Assembly (NCBI RefSeq): GCF_018873765.1
Contig: NC_057922.1
Location: forward strand, 10,925,563-10,989,562
Origin: Telopea speciosissima
Taxonomy: Eukaryota > Streptophyta > Magnoliopsida > Proteales > Proteaceae
DNA length: 64,000 bases
Direction of reading: 5' to 3'
Part shown: positions 33,301 through 44,150 of the stretch, piece after piece
Layout: each line of letters opens with the position of its first letter
How positions within the stretch are numbered: the first letter of the stretch is position 1
The notes under the pieces: model-generated
What the model saw: only the letters and a program-made list of their open reading frames with translations
Told to the model about the DNA's origin: nothing
The model's database searches: none
Program-made: the position numbers and the translations under genes

Positions 33301-36300
33301 TCTGGCCTCAGTCAACCTATACCATCTGAAAAAGATCTCCAAATTGTGAACCCAGTCAAGGTACATCTATGGATTGTTATCCCCATAAAAATCGAGGACT
33401 TCCAGCTTCACTCCTCTTTCAACTCCATAAAGAGGACCGTCATATTGACCAACTCAATATGGTGGTGGTGCAAGATGCGACAGTGGTGGTGACGGATGCG
33501 TAACATGAGACTGACCTTGTGGGATGGAATTGGAAGAATCCCTAAACTGTACGAGACTCTTTCCTTTATCAGAAGCCACCGGTCAGTCAAAAGAAGCTTG
33601 CATGGATGCCATCATTATCTAGATGGAACTGATAGTTGTGTTGAGGATATCAACACGATCCGTGTGAGGTTGGCAATTTCTATCCTGCTTTCATCTTCAT
33701 AGGATTTAAGCTGTTGGAGAATCTCATTGTTTACCACCATGGTGAGGATATGGTTATAATCTCCAAATTGGTGACGATCCCGGGGTTCAGAAACCCTATT
33801 TGGAATCACTAGGGGCATACACGAGCAAGAGAATACTCAAATCAAAGTATTAGTGACCAAACAGTAAATAACTTAAGTTTAGGAGAGATTGGCACAACTA
33901 TAAATATAAGGAATCTGAAATGACTTAATAGAGGACGGAGGGGTATAATGGGAAATAAACCTTTCAAAGCATTACCGTGGGTAATATAGGAAGGGGGTAA
34001 TTCGGAAATAAAAAGAAAATGTCTTAAAAGGAAAAAAGACTTAAAAAGGTGAGGGTAAAATGGGAAAATAAAAGAAAAATAGGAATAAGGAGAAGAGAAG
34101 TGGGGAAGATAACGTATAAGGTAGTGAGGGCAAACTAGGAATGGGAAATAAATTAATGGGAAGATGTAGTAAGGACGAGAGGGAGGAGCAATATGGAAAG
34201 TGGGGTTAAGAGGAGAACTTATCGTGGGAAAGGGGATGGTTTGTCTTCAACCTTGCGATTGTGCAAGGTGGAAAACCAAAGAGTTCCGAGGAAGCCGGCC
34301 ACTTTGGAGGACAGGGAGTCGACTGCAACGGAGGGCAGAAAACCAGGTATGTTCTCTCTCTCTTTGCTAGTGGAACCCAAGGGGAGGGGGGCTCGCTCGA
34401 TGTCACAGAGAGAAAAAGAAGGTGAGGGGGTTGTTGCGGGAATCGAAGGGATGGGTGGGAAGGTGTAGCCGAGGGGATTGGGATTTCAAATGATGTAGGG
34501 GATGAAAACAGTAACGAAAAAAAGAAGGGGAAAGGGAAATACAGATCATACCTTAGCAAAGAGAGGGAAATGGAGAGGGAGATGGAGGGATTATTTGGCT
34601 CTTATACCAAATTGGTGGATGGCCGGTGAGAGAGGGGAAGATATCTGAGAAGGAACTCAAAATTGTCGGAGAGAAAAAGAGTCATGCACACTCACTTTGA
34701 TCAAAATCCAATATCAACTTTCTATTTTCAAATCTGTTTCTTTCGTTGGGCACATGCAATTATATAAAGGAATCATAGTTGTCACGGCGGTTAGGCGACC
34801 CAAGGCGGTGGGAGTGTGGCCCTTACACTGGCACGAGCCAATGGTAGCGTGCACGGAAGCATCAATAGGGTGGGATTTCCGTCTTTCATGGGGGGAAGGG
34901 TGATCATTTTGTGGGGACCTATGTCTAGGTGCAGGAGCCACACTCCCAGACAAGCTCCTTTTTCCCAAAGGAAAATAAAGAATCCTAATCAGACTCTACA
35001 ACTGAAACTAACTTGCAATCAAACTCTTATCTCCTAATCCAACTCTAAAACTAAAATAGAGTTAAAAAATAACTAGCCTACTATCTCCTATGTATCCTAC
35101 CCAAAGCAAACATAAGAAAATAAAAGACATAAAGATTAAACTACCACCAGCCTTTATTGGACTCAAAACTCGGGTTGGACCAATTCGGTCTCGTTTTGGG
35201 TTTCCAAACCCAGTCATACTTGTCCAACTAGCCAAGTGCTACTGCATCAATTAGCTTCCGAAATCAAGCAGTCTCAATTTCACTACAGGATTTGTGAATG
35301 AACACTGAGCTGGGACACCCTGGAATGGTGTGCACCACATGCGGGGAGACTATGAAAAAGTAGTTGAATATTATTGCGTAATCCTTTCCTAATGTAGATT
35401 AAATTTTTTATTGATAACTATGTCCTACTGTATTTAAAAAAAAGGGGCCATAACCCAGTGCTGGTCCCACCAATGCAGGATCCTAGAGGGTTGAGTTCGG
35501 AAACGAACCTAACCTTTGGCCTTTTTTACACAAAGTGGCCGCTTTCAAGATTCAAACCCACGTATTTGCCTTGGTAGTGCAAACCTTTTACCATTGATCT
35601 ACTGTATTTACTTCCTATTAAATATGGATGGCATGTCCCATAGATTGCATAGATATTATAGGTTCTGCATACTTTAGAGAACCATAAAAGTGTAAATACA
35701 AAAAAGGGTTCTCGCCTTTCACAAGGCTAAAGGCAACAATATAGTATATGTGTAAAAACAGTCATCAATCACATCCATATCCATTACTAGTCACCTTAGT
35801 AAAGGGGAGATAACAAAAGGGCAGGAAGCATAGTTGTCACGGTGTCTAGGCAATCCAAGGCGGTGGAGACGGTCCAAAATCAAGGTGACCATGGAGATCA
35901 AGGTGTCGGCTTACGCGACCAAGGCGTCCAAGGATCAAGGTGCCTAGATGCCTAGGCAACGCCTTGACAACTATGGCAGCAGGTGATGAGAACGAAGTAG
36001 GCTGTTCCTTTTTTAACTGTCCCAAGTTCTCTTTTTTTTTTTTTTTTTTTTTTTTGGGGGGGTTGAAGTTTTGGGGAGGATTGGAAGCTTATTGGGAAAG
36101 AATAAGAATACAGCAAAAAGATGCAAGGATGGGAAACAAAAGATCATAATGTTGCCCTTTGGCCACAATGCCATTGTCAAAAATTAGCAAACTAGAATGT
36201 CTAAGAGACACATACCCATTATGATCAATGTCAAACATTTTGAATGCCACGGAGAAGCTATATTCTGGGATGCTGAGGAGTGTTACAAAAAAGATATACC

Positions 36301-39022
36301 TGATAAGAAACAAAATGAATTAATTTATATATAAAAAAGAGTGGAAAAAAAAAACTGAACATCTGATTGAATCAAATCCTCATATTCAACAAATCATGTT
36401 GAGAAACAGAGAGTATAGCTTGGCAACTCACTCTGCAAAAGATATAAATCCGTCATTATTAGTATCAAAAAGCATAAAAAAGTTTGAAGGATCACATCGC
36501 AACTCGCCAGGGCTCCTCTCCCCATTCAAATACCCTTCTCTAATGAGATTTGATTCAGATGGAGGAAATACAGGAACAACTGCTCGCATCAAGTCTGCCG
36601 GTGTCATGAATACCTCCCCTCCTGGATGCCGAAAAGATGCAAAATACTCAAAAACCTGACGACATTGCAAAGGTAATGGATCAATGAGCATAACGTATTT
36701 AGTATTTACAGAGTAGTAATTCAGTCCCTAAAAAAACTGTTAACTGGGTCACCATCTCAATGCTACGTACAGTTTGAAGCTTAAGGAGTCCGATGTATGC
36801 AATTCAATCCCTAGGCCCAAGGATGATATTATGTTGAATAGTGAAAAATAAGATCCATAACCAAAAGAGGACAAATATGAATGTACAGATAGAATAAGCC
36901 ATGGAACTTGAGACCAAACCAGGTGAAACTCCAACGATCCTCAATGTTCAAACAAATATAGTGCGTTGTATTTGAGTACAAAGTGAAAATACATTGGATT
37001 CTAACATACATAAAGACATCAAGTTACTGAGTTTGCTAAGAAGAAAGGAAGTATTGTTGCATGATTGTACTACTAAAGACAAAGTTGCCCAAAGTTGATT
37101 ACCTTTTCGGGAGGACTTCGCATCCTGATGCGCTTTTCATATTTAAAGAAAACCTTCCTCCTAAATGCATCTGCAGTAACCAAAAAGCAAGCAATAATTA
37201 GGTAATATGTTGAATCATGACTTCAACATAAAGGAAATGAAACAGAACCAACAAGAACATGAAGAGCGGTGAGAGAGAAAAATGGCATACTTCAACTGAT
37301 AAAACATAACTTCAATGAGGACTTTATATTAGTAAATGAAGAGTTTGACAAGCAATGATAACTTGTCAAATCATACTAACCAGCCAGATAATAACCAAAT
37401 ATCTGATGATTTTCAAGATGCCAGTGGTCTGAACAGTTATTAAATATCAAATAAGTTGCTAAGTCAAATAATGCACTACATATAAGAAAAACAAAATTAA
37501 CAAAAAAAGTTGGTTTCATAAGGTAAGGGGGCTTTCTCACTGTGTGGAGGATAGTACCAAGTAATTGACTAACTCCTTTGAATACATCCGCAATCCAACC
37601 TCTATGCTCAACGTTCTATGTAATGCATATCATAAAATACAAGATTTATTTTGCTTTTTAAATCCAAAAAAAGAAAAGGAAAAGAAAAGGAGAAAATCTG
37701 GTAGTAATTTTTTTCTCCCATCACACTCAAGGACCAATTGCCTTTTCGCAGTTTTATATAAGGTATTGACTTTGAAGGGAAAAAATCCATGTGAGTGTTA
37801 CAGTTTTAAGAAAATAGACAGATGACAACAGCTACAAGCATGCAATAGATACCACACCATGAAGAGAGAGAGAGAGGGGGGGGGGGGGATTACAATCAGT
37901 GATGCAAAAATATAAAGGAAGTTAAGGACAAGACAAATTTTAATAATCTGTCTTCTAAGTTCTATGTCAAATTAAGAGTCTCATAATTTTCCTCTGAAGA
38001 TTAGGATTGCAGCAACAAATGAAGAAACTATCCTTCAAAAGAATGTACCATTTGTCATATTAGTCCAATATGAACTATCAGTAGCAGGCAGAACAGCATA
38101 TGAAATTATTAAAAAGTGCAAAAATGAAATAACCAAATCATACAAATTAAGAATATGAACGCACCTAATTGTGTCATCTAAAAATCAAACATAACGTCCT
38201 TGACGTTTTAAAAACCCACCATTTCGCAAGATAATCACAAAGTCTAAGGAGGCGTTAGGATTAGGCTACATATCTTCCTCATAAACAAAGTCATTGATTT
38301 AACCGCAAGGAAATCAACGTTAAAACCGAACGACTTCATTGGATAGAAAACACAATCGCAACCTTTTCATTTTCTTTGAAACAGAAGATGGCACAATCAT
38401 CAACCACAAATTAGAACATACATCAATATTGGCTTTTAACGAAATTTCTATGTAGTCTAAATGTGGGTAAGTATCAACGGCTTGTAACTGAGTACGCAAC
38501 TCAAACCAATGCAACAACAAGCTCAGAGTTACCCAAAGAAAAGACAGTTCCTCATAAACAAACCATCTAACAAGAAAATATCAAAAACAGTCAAAATTTG
38601 TAGAAAATTAAAAGCGACACAAGTACGTAGAAAGGAAACAAAAAGAAAATACCTCCAAAGAGGTACCGAAATTTTTTCCCCTCAGCCGCATCTTGAATAC
38701 TAGAATGAAGCTGCGGATCCTCCTCCGCTGTGGTCTTTGTTGCAGTCGAGCAATCGGCTAAAGTTGTAGAAGAAAAAGAAGAATACCAATACAAGAACCC
38801 TAAGCCCGAACCGACGGCAATCCCTGAAACGGACTTGAGAAAGAATCCAAAACCAGAGTTTTCCCACTTATCTTCCACAATGCTCGACGAAGCAAACAAG
38901 CTCGATGAAGACGAAGACAAGCCTTCTGCTTGATTGAAAATGGAACGATAGTTCAAGTGCTGGATCCCGGGGAGTAGGTGGACCAAGGTCGCAGATCTCT
39001 TCAGCGAAGCGCAAGAATACAT
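27387..39022 (-). CDS. MICU: Mitochondrial calcium uptake protein MICU
   Basis: EF-hand gatekeeper of the mitochondrial calcium uniporter, in the intermembrane space; Arabidopsis MICU is At4g32060. Exons in gene order: 39022-38653, 37170-37103, 36655-36432, 36299-36216, 29456-29243, 27977-27681, 27590-27387. All borders are GT-AG and phases agree, giving 486 aa (Arabidopsis about 498). Residues 1-50 are a Ser/Arg-rich presequence; a hydrophobic helix lies at about 57-80 (FGFFLKSVSGIAVGSGLGFLYWY). Three canonical EF loops: D210-E221 (DTNNDGFISFAE), D244-E255 (DIDHNGEIDREE) and D438-E449 (DTNHDGKLSAEE). Animals have two functional EF-hands; the third, internal one is plant-type. ADLMRAVVPVFPPSES and FIEFLRNLHDEV are family blocks. 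Intron 4 is 6.8 kb of nested repeats and splits EF loop 2. The gene appears intact. Confidence 0.95.
28358..28533. mobile_element. hAT-like MITE (TAGGG family) in MICU intron 5
   Basis: 176 bp beginning TAGGGATCTAAATG and ending CTGTTTACATCCCTG, flanked by 8-mers TTTGTTAG (28350-28357) and TTTGTTGG (28534-28541), 7 of 8 matching. The interior has the ATCCGAAT-type sequence of the family. Confidence 0.75.
28573..28592. repeat. (CA)n microsatellite
   Basis: About ten CA units in MICU intron 5. Confidence 0.85.
30004..31473. mobile_element. Composite TIR element (CATAGTTGTC family) in MICU intron 4
   Basis: It starts CATAGTTGTCAAGGCGTC at 30004 and ends in CGCCTTGTCACCTTGAGAACTATA at 31473, an approximate inverted repeat. 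The body holds a tandem duplication (period 196; 30185-30335 and 30381-30515; GTTGGCCCTA...CTCACTA) and a TTCTTC-rich stretch at 30720-31040. A B-box-like GGTTCGAGTC at about 30345 hints at an inserted tRNA-derived piece. Flanking 8-mers do not match, so the right limit may be secondary. Confidence 0.5.
33100..33140. mobile_element. 41-bp MITE (CATAGTTGTC family)
   Basis: CATAGTTGTCAAAGC...GCCTTGACAACTATG, almost entirely terminal inverted repeat, flanked by a perfect 8-bp duplication GCTGCTTG (33092-33099 and 33141-33148). It lies inside the gag-like region of the LTR fossil. An 8-bp target site fits hAT-type transposition. Confidence 0.8.
34773..34966. mobile_element. Composite insertion within the 5' LTR
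   Basis: A segment absent from the sister LTR, bracketed by AAAGGAA(T/A) at 34766-34773 and 34967-34974. It begins with a CATAGTTGTCACGGCG end and carries an inner inverted repeat (GGGAGTGTGGC near 34808, GCCACACTCCC near 34937) containing the AGCGTGCACGGAAGCATCAA motif also seen at about 39700. This is probably one small element inside another. Confidence 0.65.
35443..35605 (-). mobile_element. tRNA-derived SINE
   Basis: Read on the minus strand: an A-box-like TGGTAAAAGGTTTG, a B-box GGTTTGAATCT about 35 bases on, a unique body, and a poly-A end (poly-T-complement A-run at about 35435). Typical plant SINE layout. Family not identified. Confidence 0.55.
35829..35975. mobile_element. 147-bp MITE (CATAGTTGTC family)
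   Basis: Ends are CATAGTTGTCACGGTG and CGCCTTGACAACTATG; the middle is a series of AAGGCG/AAGGTG steps. Flanking 8-mers GCAGGAAG and GCAGCAGG match at 6 of 8. A longer relative of the 41-bp copy at 33100. Confidence 0.7.
36030..36061. repeat. Oligo-T to oligo-G junction
   Basis: A run of over 20 T followed directly by about 7 G, in MICU intron 4. Runs of this length are also prone to assembly error. Confidence 0.8.
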
Positions 39023-39947
39023 CGTTTGGATTCGTCCTTGAAGTAGCAGAGAGATAGAAGGATCGTTGTGAAATCAAGGAAAGAGAGGAGAGATCGAGAG
39101 TAGTGAACGAGTTTGGTGAGCTCTATGTGAGTTTTAACCGAGAAAAGGAAGGAACTGCGTTTGGGGTTTATACAGAGAGTGGGGGACTTGGGAAACGTTT
39201 TGGGGGAGTCTAGTTTTTCGCAGCTTTTCACTCGACTCATTATTACCGCCCAAAGGAGCTGATCGCCCACAGTTACCCATTTTACGGTCTAATCTGTGGG
39301 CGACAGCGTTTGGGCAAGTGCATGTGCATGTGTGTCGCTGACGGCTGACCCGGATCACTTGAAGTTGGGTCACCCAAAACTGGTCTGCTCCGTCTTTGGC
39401 TAAAACAGCCATTAAAATGTAAAAAATGGAGTGCAGCTCATGTTCTCGTATACGAACCATTCTTGTACCGACATGAGCCGCACAGATGGAATCCAAGAGA
39501 CCACCCACTACCTCAGGCCGGCACTAGTACAGTCTCTCTTTCTCTCTCAACCTGGTGGAAATGATCCCTTTGTTCTTCCTCATTCCACCCTCTCCATTGG
39601 GCATAGCCATTAGCTTCAGGAAAGCCAGCCGCGTGCCCAACTTTCTCTCATATGTATGGGAGAGGGTTCCTTGAAAGGTAACGTGGCCCCAAGTCCAATG
39701 GGAGCGTGCACGAAAGCATCAATAGGATTGGAATTTTAGCTTTTCACACGGAAGCATCAATAGGGTTGGGATTTTCGCTTTTCATATCCCTCTCTCTCTC
39801 TCTCTCTCTTGGTAGAGGGACCGATGTCTCCTTGAAATCGCTCTCTAATGCTAGAGATTTTAGGAATTCAAGCTGGGGTCACGTTCTCATACGTGAATGT
39901 ACGAGAACGGCTCACAATTGTTTAGATGGAATCCACTGCATGTGGGT

Positions 39948-40043
39948 CCCACAGAGTAAATTCCATCTGAATGACTGTGAGTCACTCTCGTACGTCCCAC
40001 AGAGTAAATTCCATTTAAACGGCTGTGAGTCATTCTTGTACGT
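39948..40043. repeat. Tandem duplication, 48-bp unit
   Basis: CCCACAGAGTAAATTCCAT begins each copy, at 39948 and 39996; both end in GTACGT. The copies differ at several positions. A related half-copy (CTCACAATTGTTTAGATGGAATCC orientation variant) precedes them at about 39911. Confidence 0.8.
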
Positions 40044-40120
40044 TCACATATCTTGGCTCGATTTTCATCTCCTCACAGAGATTAAACTAAGGTGTGTGAG
40101 AGTTGCTCTTAAGGTGCGGT

Positions 40121-40264
40121 CATGGTTTTAGTGCATGGTATTAGAATGGGTATCGACGACCAGTAAAATCGATACGGTATCAACACGATATCGGTATCGA
40201 CGACTAGCAAAATCGATATGTATCGCCCGATACGGACGATATGATATAGATACTTAGAACCATG
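40121..40264. mobile_element. 144-bp hAT-like MITE
   Basis: Ends CATGGTTTTAG and CTTAGAACCATG are inverted repeats, flanked by a perfect 8-bp duplication GGTGCGGT (40113-40120, 40265-40272). The interior is a GTATCG/CGATAC-rich sequence with internal symmetry. Confidence 0.85.
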
Positions 40265-41258
40265 GGTGCGGTCCCAAATCCCAAATGTTACATATTTAAC
40301 TGATACGACAAAAGCTCTAAAACTGGTGAAACGCATTAAATCAAATCCTTTAACTTATCTCGTACTTGGCTGATCCAATCTAACACCTATACACTAGAGT
40401 GGATCCCACTAGACACATAAAAGAGGTTCCTTCTACAGAACGGCTGTGTTAGCTCCTTAGCTGTAGCCTTCTCTAGAAGATTCTCCACACATGATTTTCC
40501 AGTTTCTCTATTTCCATGCTTTTCCACATTAAGTGGCCCCTGGCCCTGACCCCAAACTGAAAGTTGACTTGTCAATTTACACTCTTTACTTTATTATTTC
40601 TCACAAGGACCTCGTTCCTAATGGTGTATTTATTAGATAGGAAGTTATAAAGACCCTAGAATGTGGTTGGGGCTTCCCTCTTGAGGGTTAAAGAAGTGTG
40701 GGGAAAGGACTTCGAAATTTGGTCTTTGGGACTTTTCATTCATTAATTCGCATTAAGTACTACGAATGGACCCGACCCATAAGTAGAAGAGCCGTGAACT
40801 TGTGGACTGTGACCACATGTACACACGTGAAACCGACCGGGCTGGTCTCTGGCTATGGCCACGTTCAATGGCTGGGCCTACTGTGGGCCTACGCTTTCAC
40901 CTAAGTTAACCATGTTTTGACCATGGACCATTGGGCTGGCCTCGTCCTTACCTATCCGTAACAACCAAGTAACCAACTTTGTGATTTGACATTTGGGCTG
41001 GGCTGGGCCATTTTAGTTACTGACTTACGTTCCCTATACTTAGACCATAAAATCACTAGGTCACAATCTCATCCTATCTTTTTTTTTTTTTTTTTGAAAA
41101 AATTGTTTTGGTAATAACATCATCCCATCAATGAATTCTCAAAACAGGTAATAGGTCCACTCCAATCTCTCTGAACTCTCGCATGACCGACATGTTGAGG
41201 AAACTGTCGACCCAAGCAAGTTTTAAAACTCAGGGTGAGGTACGGGATTGGTTTATTC

Positions 41259-42078
41259 TAGGGATGTCAAATGATTGGTTCGGTCTGATTTTGATCAGGT
41301 TAAACCGGTTTTAGTTTGAGAATGAATGAAACCAAAACCAAATCGTTAAAGAGTTTTGGTTTTCAGATGGTTACAATTTTTCAACATCGGATTAATACTA
41401 GTTTAGATCGATTTGTTTTCAAGCTTCAACCACATTGAAATCTTACATTTATAGCCAAGAATAGGAAAATTAATTTGATGTGTTCATGTTGTAATTAGAA
41501 CAAAAAAGAATAAATTTTAAGGGAAAAATAACAAATATTGAAATCAATGAAATAGAGTTTGTAGCTTAAAAATTATTGTTTATCATTGCAAGGGGAAAAT
41601 AACTAATATTGAAATCAATGAAAGAATAACTAATATTGAAATCACAAAATGAATTTTACTATCAAATCATTCATTTAACTGTCCAACAAATTTTAGGTAA
41701 TGAACAATGAGATCAATTAATATATTGTTACAAATCAACAATTTCCCTATTCATAACCTAGTACTTATCGATTTGTAACGTCCTCTTACAACAAGAAATC
41801 TTCTCACTACCTATAAAAAAAATAAAAAAAAATCTTCTCCCTGATATTGAAATCAATGAATAATCAACTCTCCTATTCATAACCTCATATTAAATGTTTT
41901 TGTATAAGTTTCATTCGGTTTAGTTTTCAGTCTAGATATTGGTCGGTGCAGTGCGGTCAGGTTTTGTCCCGATCTTGTCATACCCCAGTCCAAAACCAGT
42001 CTGATAATGATCAATTTAGTTTAGTCTGGATTTTTGTCAATCTATTTTAATGATTCGGATTAGGTTTTGACACCTCTA
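41259..42078. mobile_element. hAT-like element (TAGGG family), 820 bp
   Basis: Starts TAGGGATGTCAAATG, ends GGTTTTGACACCTCTA; flanked by GTTTATTC (41251-41258) and GTCTATTC (42079-42086), 7 of 8 matching. The AT-rich body has no ORF with transposase motifs, so it is non-autonomous. Confidence 0.75.
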
Positions 42079-43530
42079 GTCTATTCTAATATCCCAAAAT
42101 CGGTTGAGTACGATCTGATTCACTCAAACTCAGTATCGCAGAATCGGATTCCAATCCGATTTTTAAAACCGTGGACCCAATACCTCAATTATTTAGTATT
42201 TGTTTTCCTTCCATGCAAGTTTGAAATCCATGGGAGGGTGTGCTTGTTTGCGCATGCAACTAACACAAGATGGATCAAATCATCACCATTTAATTAGGGT
42301 TTTGTGTTTTAGAGAGAGAGAGAGATGTATTATTATCCACCACAGAGTTTGTTTCTTAATTCAATTATTACGGTCACAAACTCTCAAGCTGCAACTATCA
42401 CTAACAGTATCTTGAAATGATGCGGTTTTATACTCTACAATGTCATAAAAGATAGACCAGATCAGCCCCATTGAACCGATAACCCAAGCAAAACTTTGCA
42501 TGTTAAAGAGCACCTTTGGCTGAACCAAACTAATCCAGACTAGACCATGGTCCAACCAGTTTCTTAATCTTCTTGTAACTATGATTACAACTTGAGGGTA
42601 ATTAACTTTAAAACATACCAAGTATGAATTGATCAGAATAGTTACAAAAATGAGTTTGTTAAAGCCACTTAAAAATACATGCAAATAAGATGCCTAATCT
42701 ATGGCCTAAATGTAATGATTTTGTGAGGTTATAAGGAACACAAATGCCCATGAATCTCCACAACTGTTGGATCCAAAAAGAAAATTTGAGATACATGCCT
42801 ATTACAATATCATTATGGTGTACTAATCACTCAATAAACTAAAAATTAGTTTGTGATAAGTTCCAAAATTAAAGTCAAACACAGCCGCATATAGATCTTT
42901 TGCAAGTCTCACCCAAATGGCTTTTTCTGCAGAAAGTAGATTCACTGGTGGCCATAGACAAACCTTTCATACACTGATACAGACCACTTTGGTGATAACC
43001 CAGAAACCCATCTGATTCAAATCCTCTTGGATTGGATGGTTTAGATTCCACAATCAGAACTTCAACCATTCAAAGAATGTTGTGGATAAAGGTATAGACT
43101 AGAATCAAATTTTCCACACTTTGGAAAAGAGGTTGCTTTAATTTAGTGTAACCTAACTCAATAAATAAGCAGAGAATAAAGTTTGAAATTTTGAAGTTAT
43201 AATCTTTATATACATTTCTCACCTCCCCCCACAATACACGCAACTCTAGGAAATGTGACCCACAGACTAACCATTTTCCAAGCCGTGATTGATGCCAATC
43301 TTTCCAAAAGGAAACCTTGTGGCTTACTCACAAGTGTTTGATCATGTGACCGGTTTTTAGGGTGAATAACTACTAAAGGGTCCCAAGAACCAAATTCTCA
43401 CTCTCATTTCTCTCTTTCAACTACCTTGCAATTACAGATAAAGAGTAGAACAAAAGCAAGAGAATTTAAGTGAACCCAACAACTCCTCCACTCCCATTCA
43501 TGGGTCTACACTCTACATCTTATCTCCTGC
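42079..43530. other. Spacer upstream of the SAM gene
   Basis: A GA microsatellite at 42313-42326 and otherwise unremarkable AT-rich DNA; small open frames lack any domain. The distal promoter of the SAM gene is presumably here. Confidence 0.5.
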
Positions 43531-43540
43531 TTTATATATA
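43531..43540 (+). promoter_or_regulatory. TATA box of the SAM-domain gene
   Basis: TTTATATATA about 44 bp before the ATG, followed by a C/A-rich leader (CCCAAAACCCATCTCACATAG is typical of plant 5' UTRs). The transcript would start near 43562-43570. Confidence 0.65.
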
Positions 43541-43583
43541 CCCAAAACCCATCTCACATAGACACCAATCTTAACAGAAAACC

Positions 43584-44150
43584 ATGGACTGGTTCTCTTG
43601 GTTATCCAAAACTGACCTTGAGCCTTCTCTGGTATATGAATATGGCCTTGCTTTTGCACATAATGAGCTTGAGGAAGAAGATGTAACTTACTTCAACCAT
43701 GAGTTCTTACAGAGTATGGGCATATCCATAGCCAAACATAGGCTAGAAATACTCAAGCTTGTTAGGAGGGAGAAGGGTGGAAGGTTAGATGCTGTGTCTA
43801 AGCTTATAGCTGCAGTGAAGAAAACCAAGAGATCTCTTTCTAAGTATATCCACACATGGGTTCATCGCAATGACTCTGCTCTCGTCGTTGTTTCGAAGCC
43901 TAATTATAGTAAGCGTTGGAGAGGAGCCATGTTGAAGAGGAATAAGAGGGTGATGACACTGAAGCAAGAGAGGTTGATGCTTACAAATGGAAGTCCAAAG
44001 GTTGCAGGGCCTCCTAATGGTAGTGGAGGTAGTCCAGTGGTCTATCAACTTCACAACGATGACAAAGTTGATGATGATGATGCGTATTGGGCTAGTGCTG
44101 TTCAAGAGATCAGGTGGGATGCTATGTTTCAGGATTTGAAACCAACATGA
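43584..44150 (+). CDS. SAM-domain protein, plant-specific, small
   Basis: 188 aa, single exon; the ATG is in a good context (AACCATGG). Residues about 1-63 form a sterile alpha motif: MDWFSWLSKTDLEPSLVYEYGLAFAHNELEEEDVTYFNHEFLQSMGISIAKHRLEILKLV in outline, with the LQSMGI...GHR-like (AKHRLEILKL) ending helix that marks SAM domains. SAM domains mediate homo- or hetero-oligomerisation and sometimes RNA binding. The middle (64-130) is basic (KKTKRSLSK, KRWRGAMLKRNKR) and could bind nucleic acid or localise to the nucleus; the tail is acidic (DDKVDDDDA) and ends WDAMFQDLKPT. Biological role unknown. It probably corresponds to Arabidopsis At1g80520, which I recall as a SAM-domain gene next to AVT6E; position supports this. 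Confidence 0.85.
   Translation: MDWFSWLSKTDLEPSLVYEYGLAFAHNELEEEDVTYFNHEFLQSMGISIAKHRLEILKLVRREKGGRLDAVSKLIAAVKKTKRSLSKYIHTWVHRNDSALVVVSKPNYSKRWRGAMLKRNKRVMTLKQERLMLTNGSPKVAGPPNGSGGSPVVYQLHNDDKVDDDDAYWASAVQEIRWDAMFQDLKPT

Larger units (their letters stand above)
31551..35249 (-). mobile_element. LTR retroelement fossil in MICU intron 4
   Basis: Two LTRs are alignable along their whole length: 31551-31974 (3' LTR of the minus-strand element) and 34613-35249 (5' LTR, enlarged by a nested insertion). Both have TG...CA ends, and the 5-bp target duplication ATTAG is present on both sides (31546-31550, 35250-35254). Next to the 5' LTR is a primer site resembling the complement of initiator tRNA-Met (minus strand 34609-34597), and next to the 3' LTR a purine-rich tract. 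The 2.6-kb interior carries a gag-like remnant (32881-33135, minus) but is too short for a full pol, so it is broken or non-autonomous. The LTRs are visibly diverged, so not recent. Gag type suggests Ty3/Gypsy, weakly. Confidence 0.85.
39023..41258. other. MICU upstream region and spacer
   Basis: Divergent space upstream of MICU (minus strand). 39023-39250 must include its promoter and 5' UTR. 39660-39830 contains two copies of the GAAGCATCAATAGG motif and a CT microsatellite (39786-39808). No gene is supported. Confidence 0.5.
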
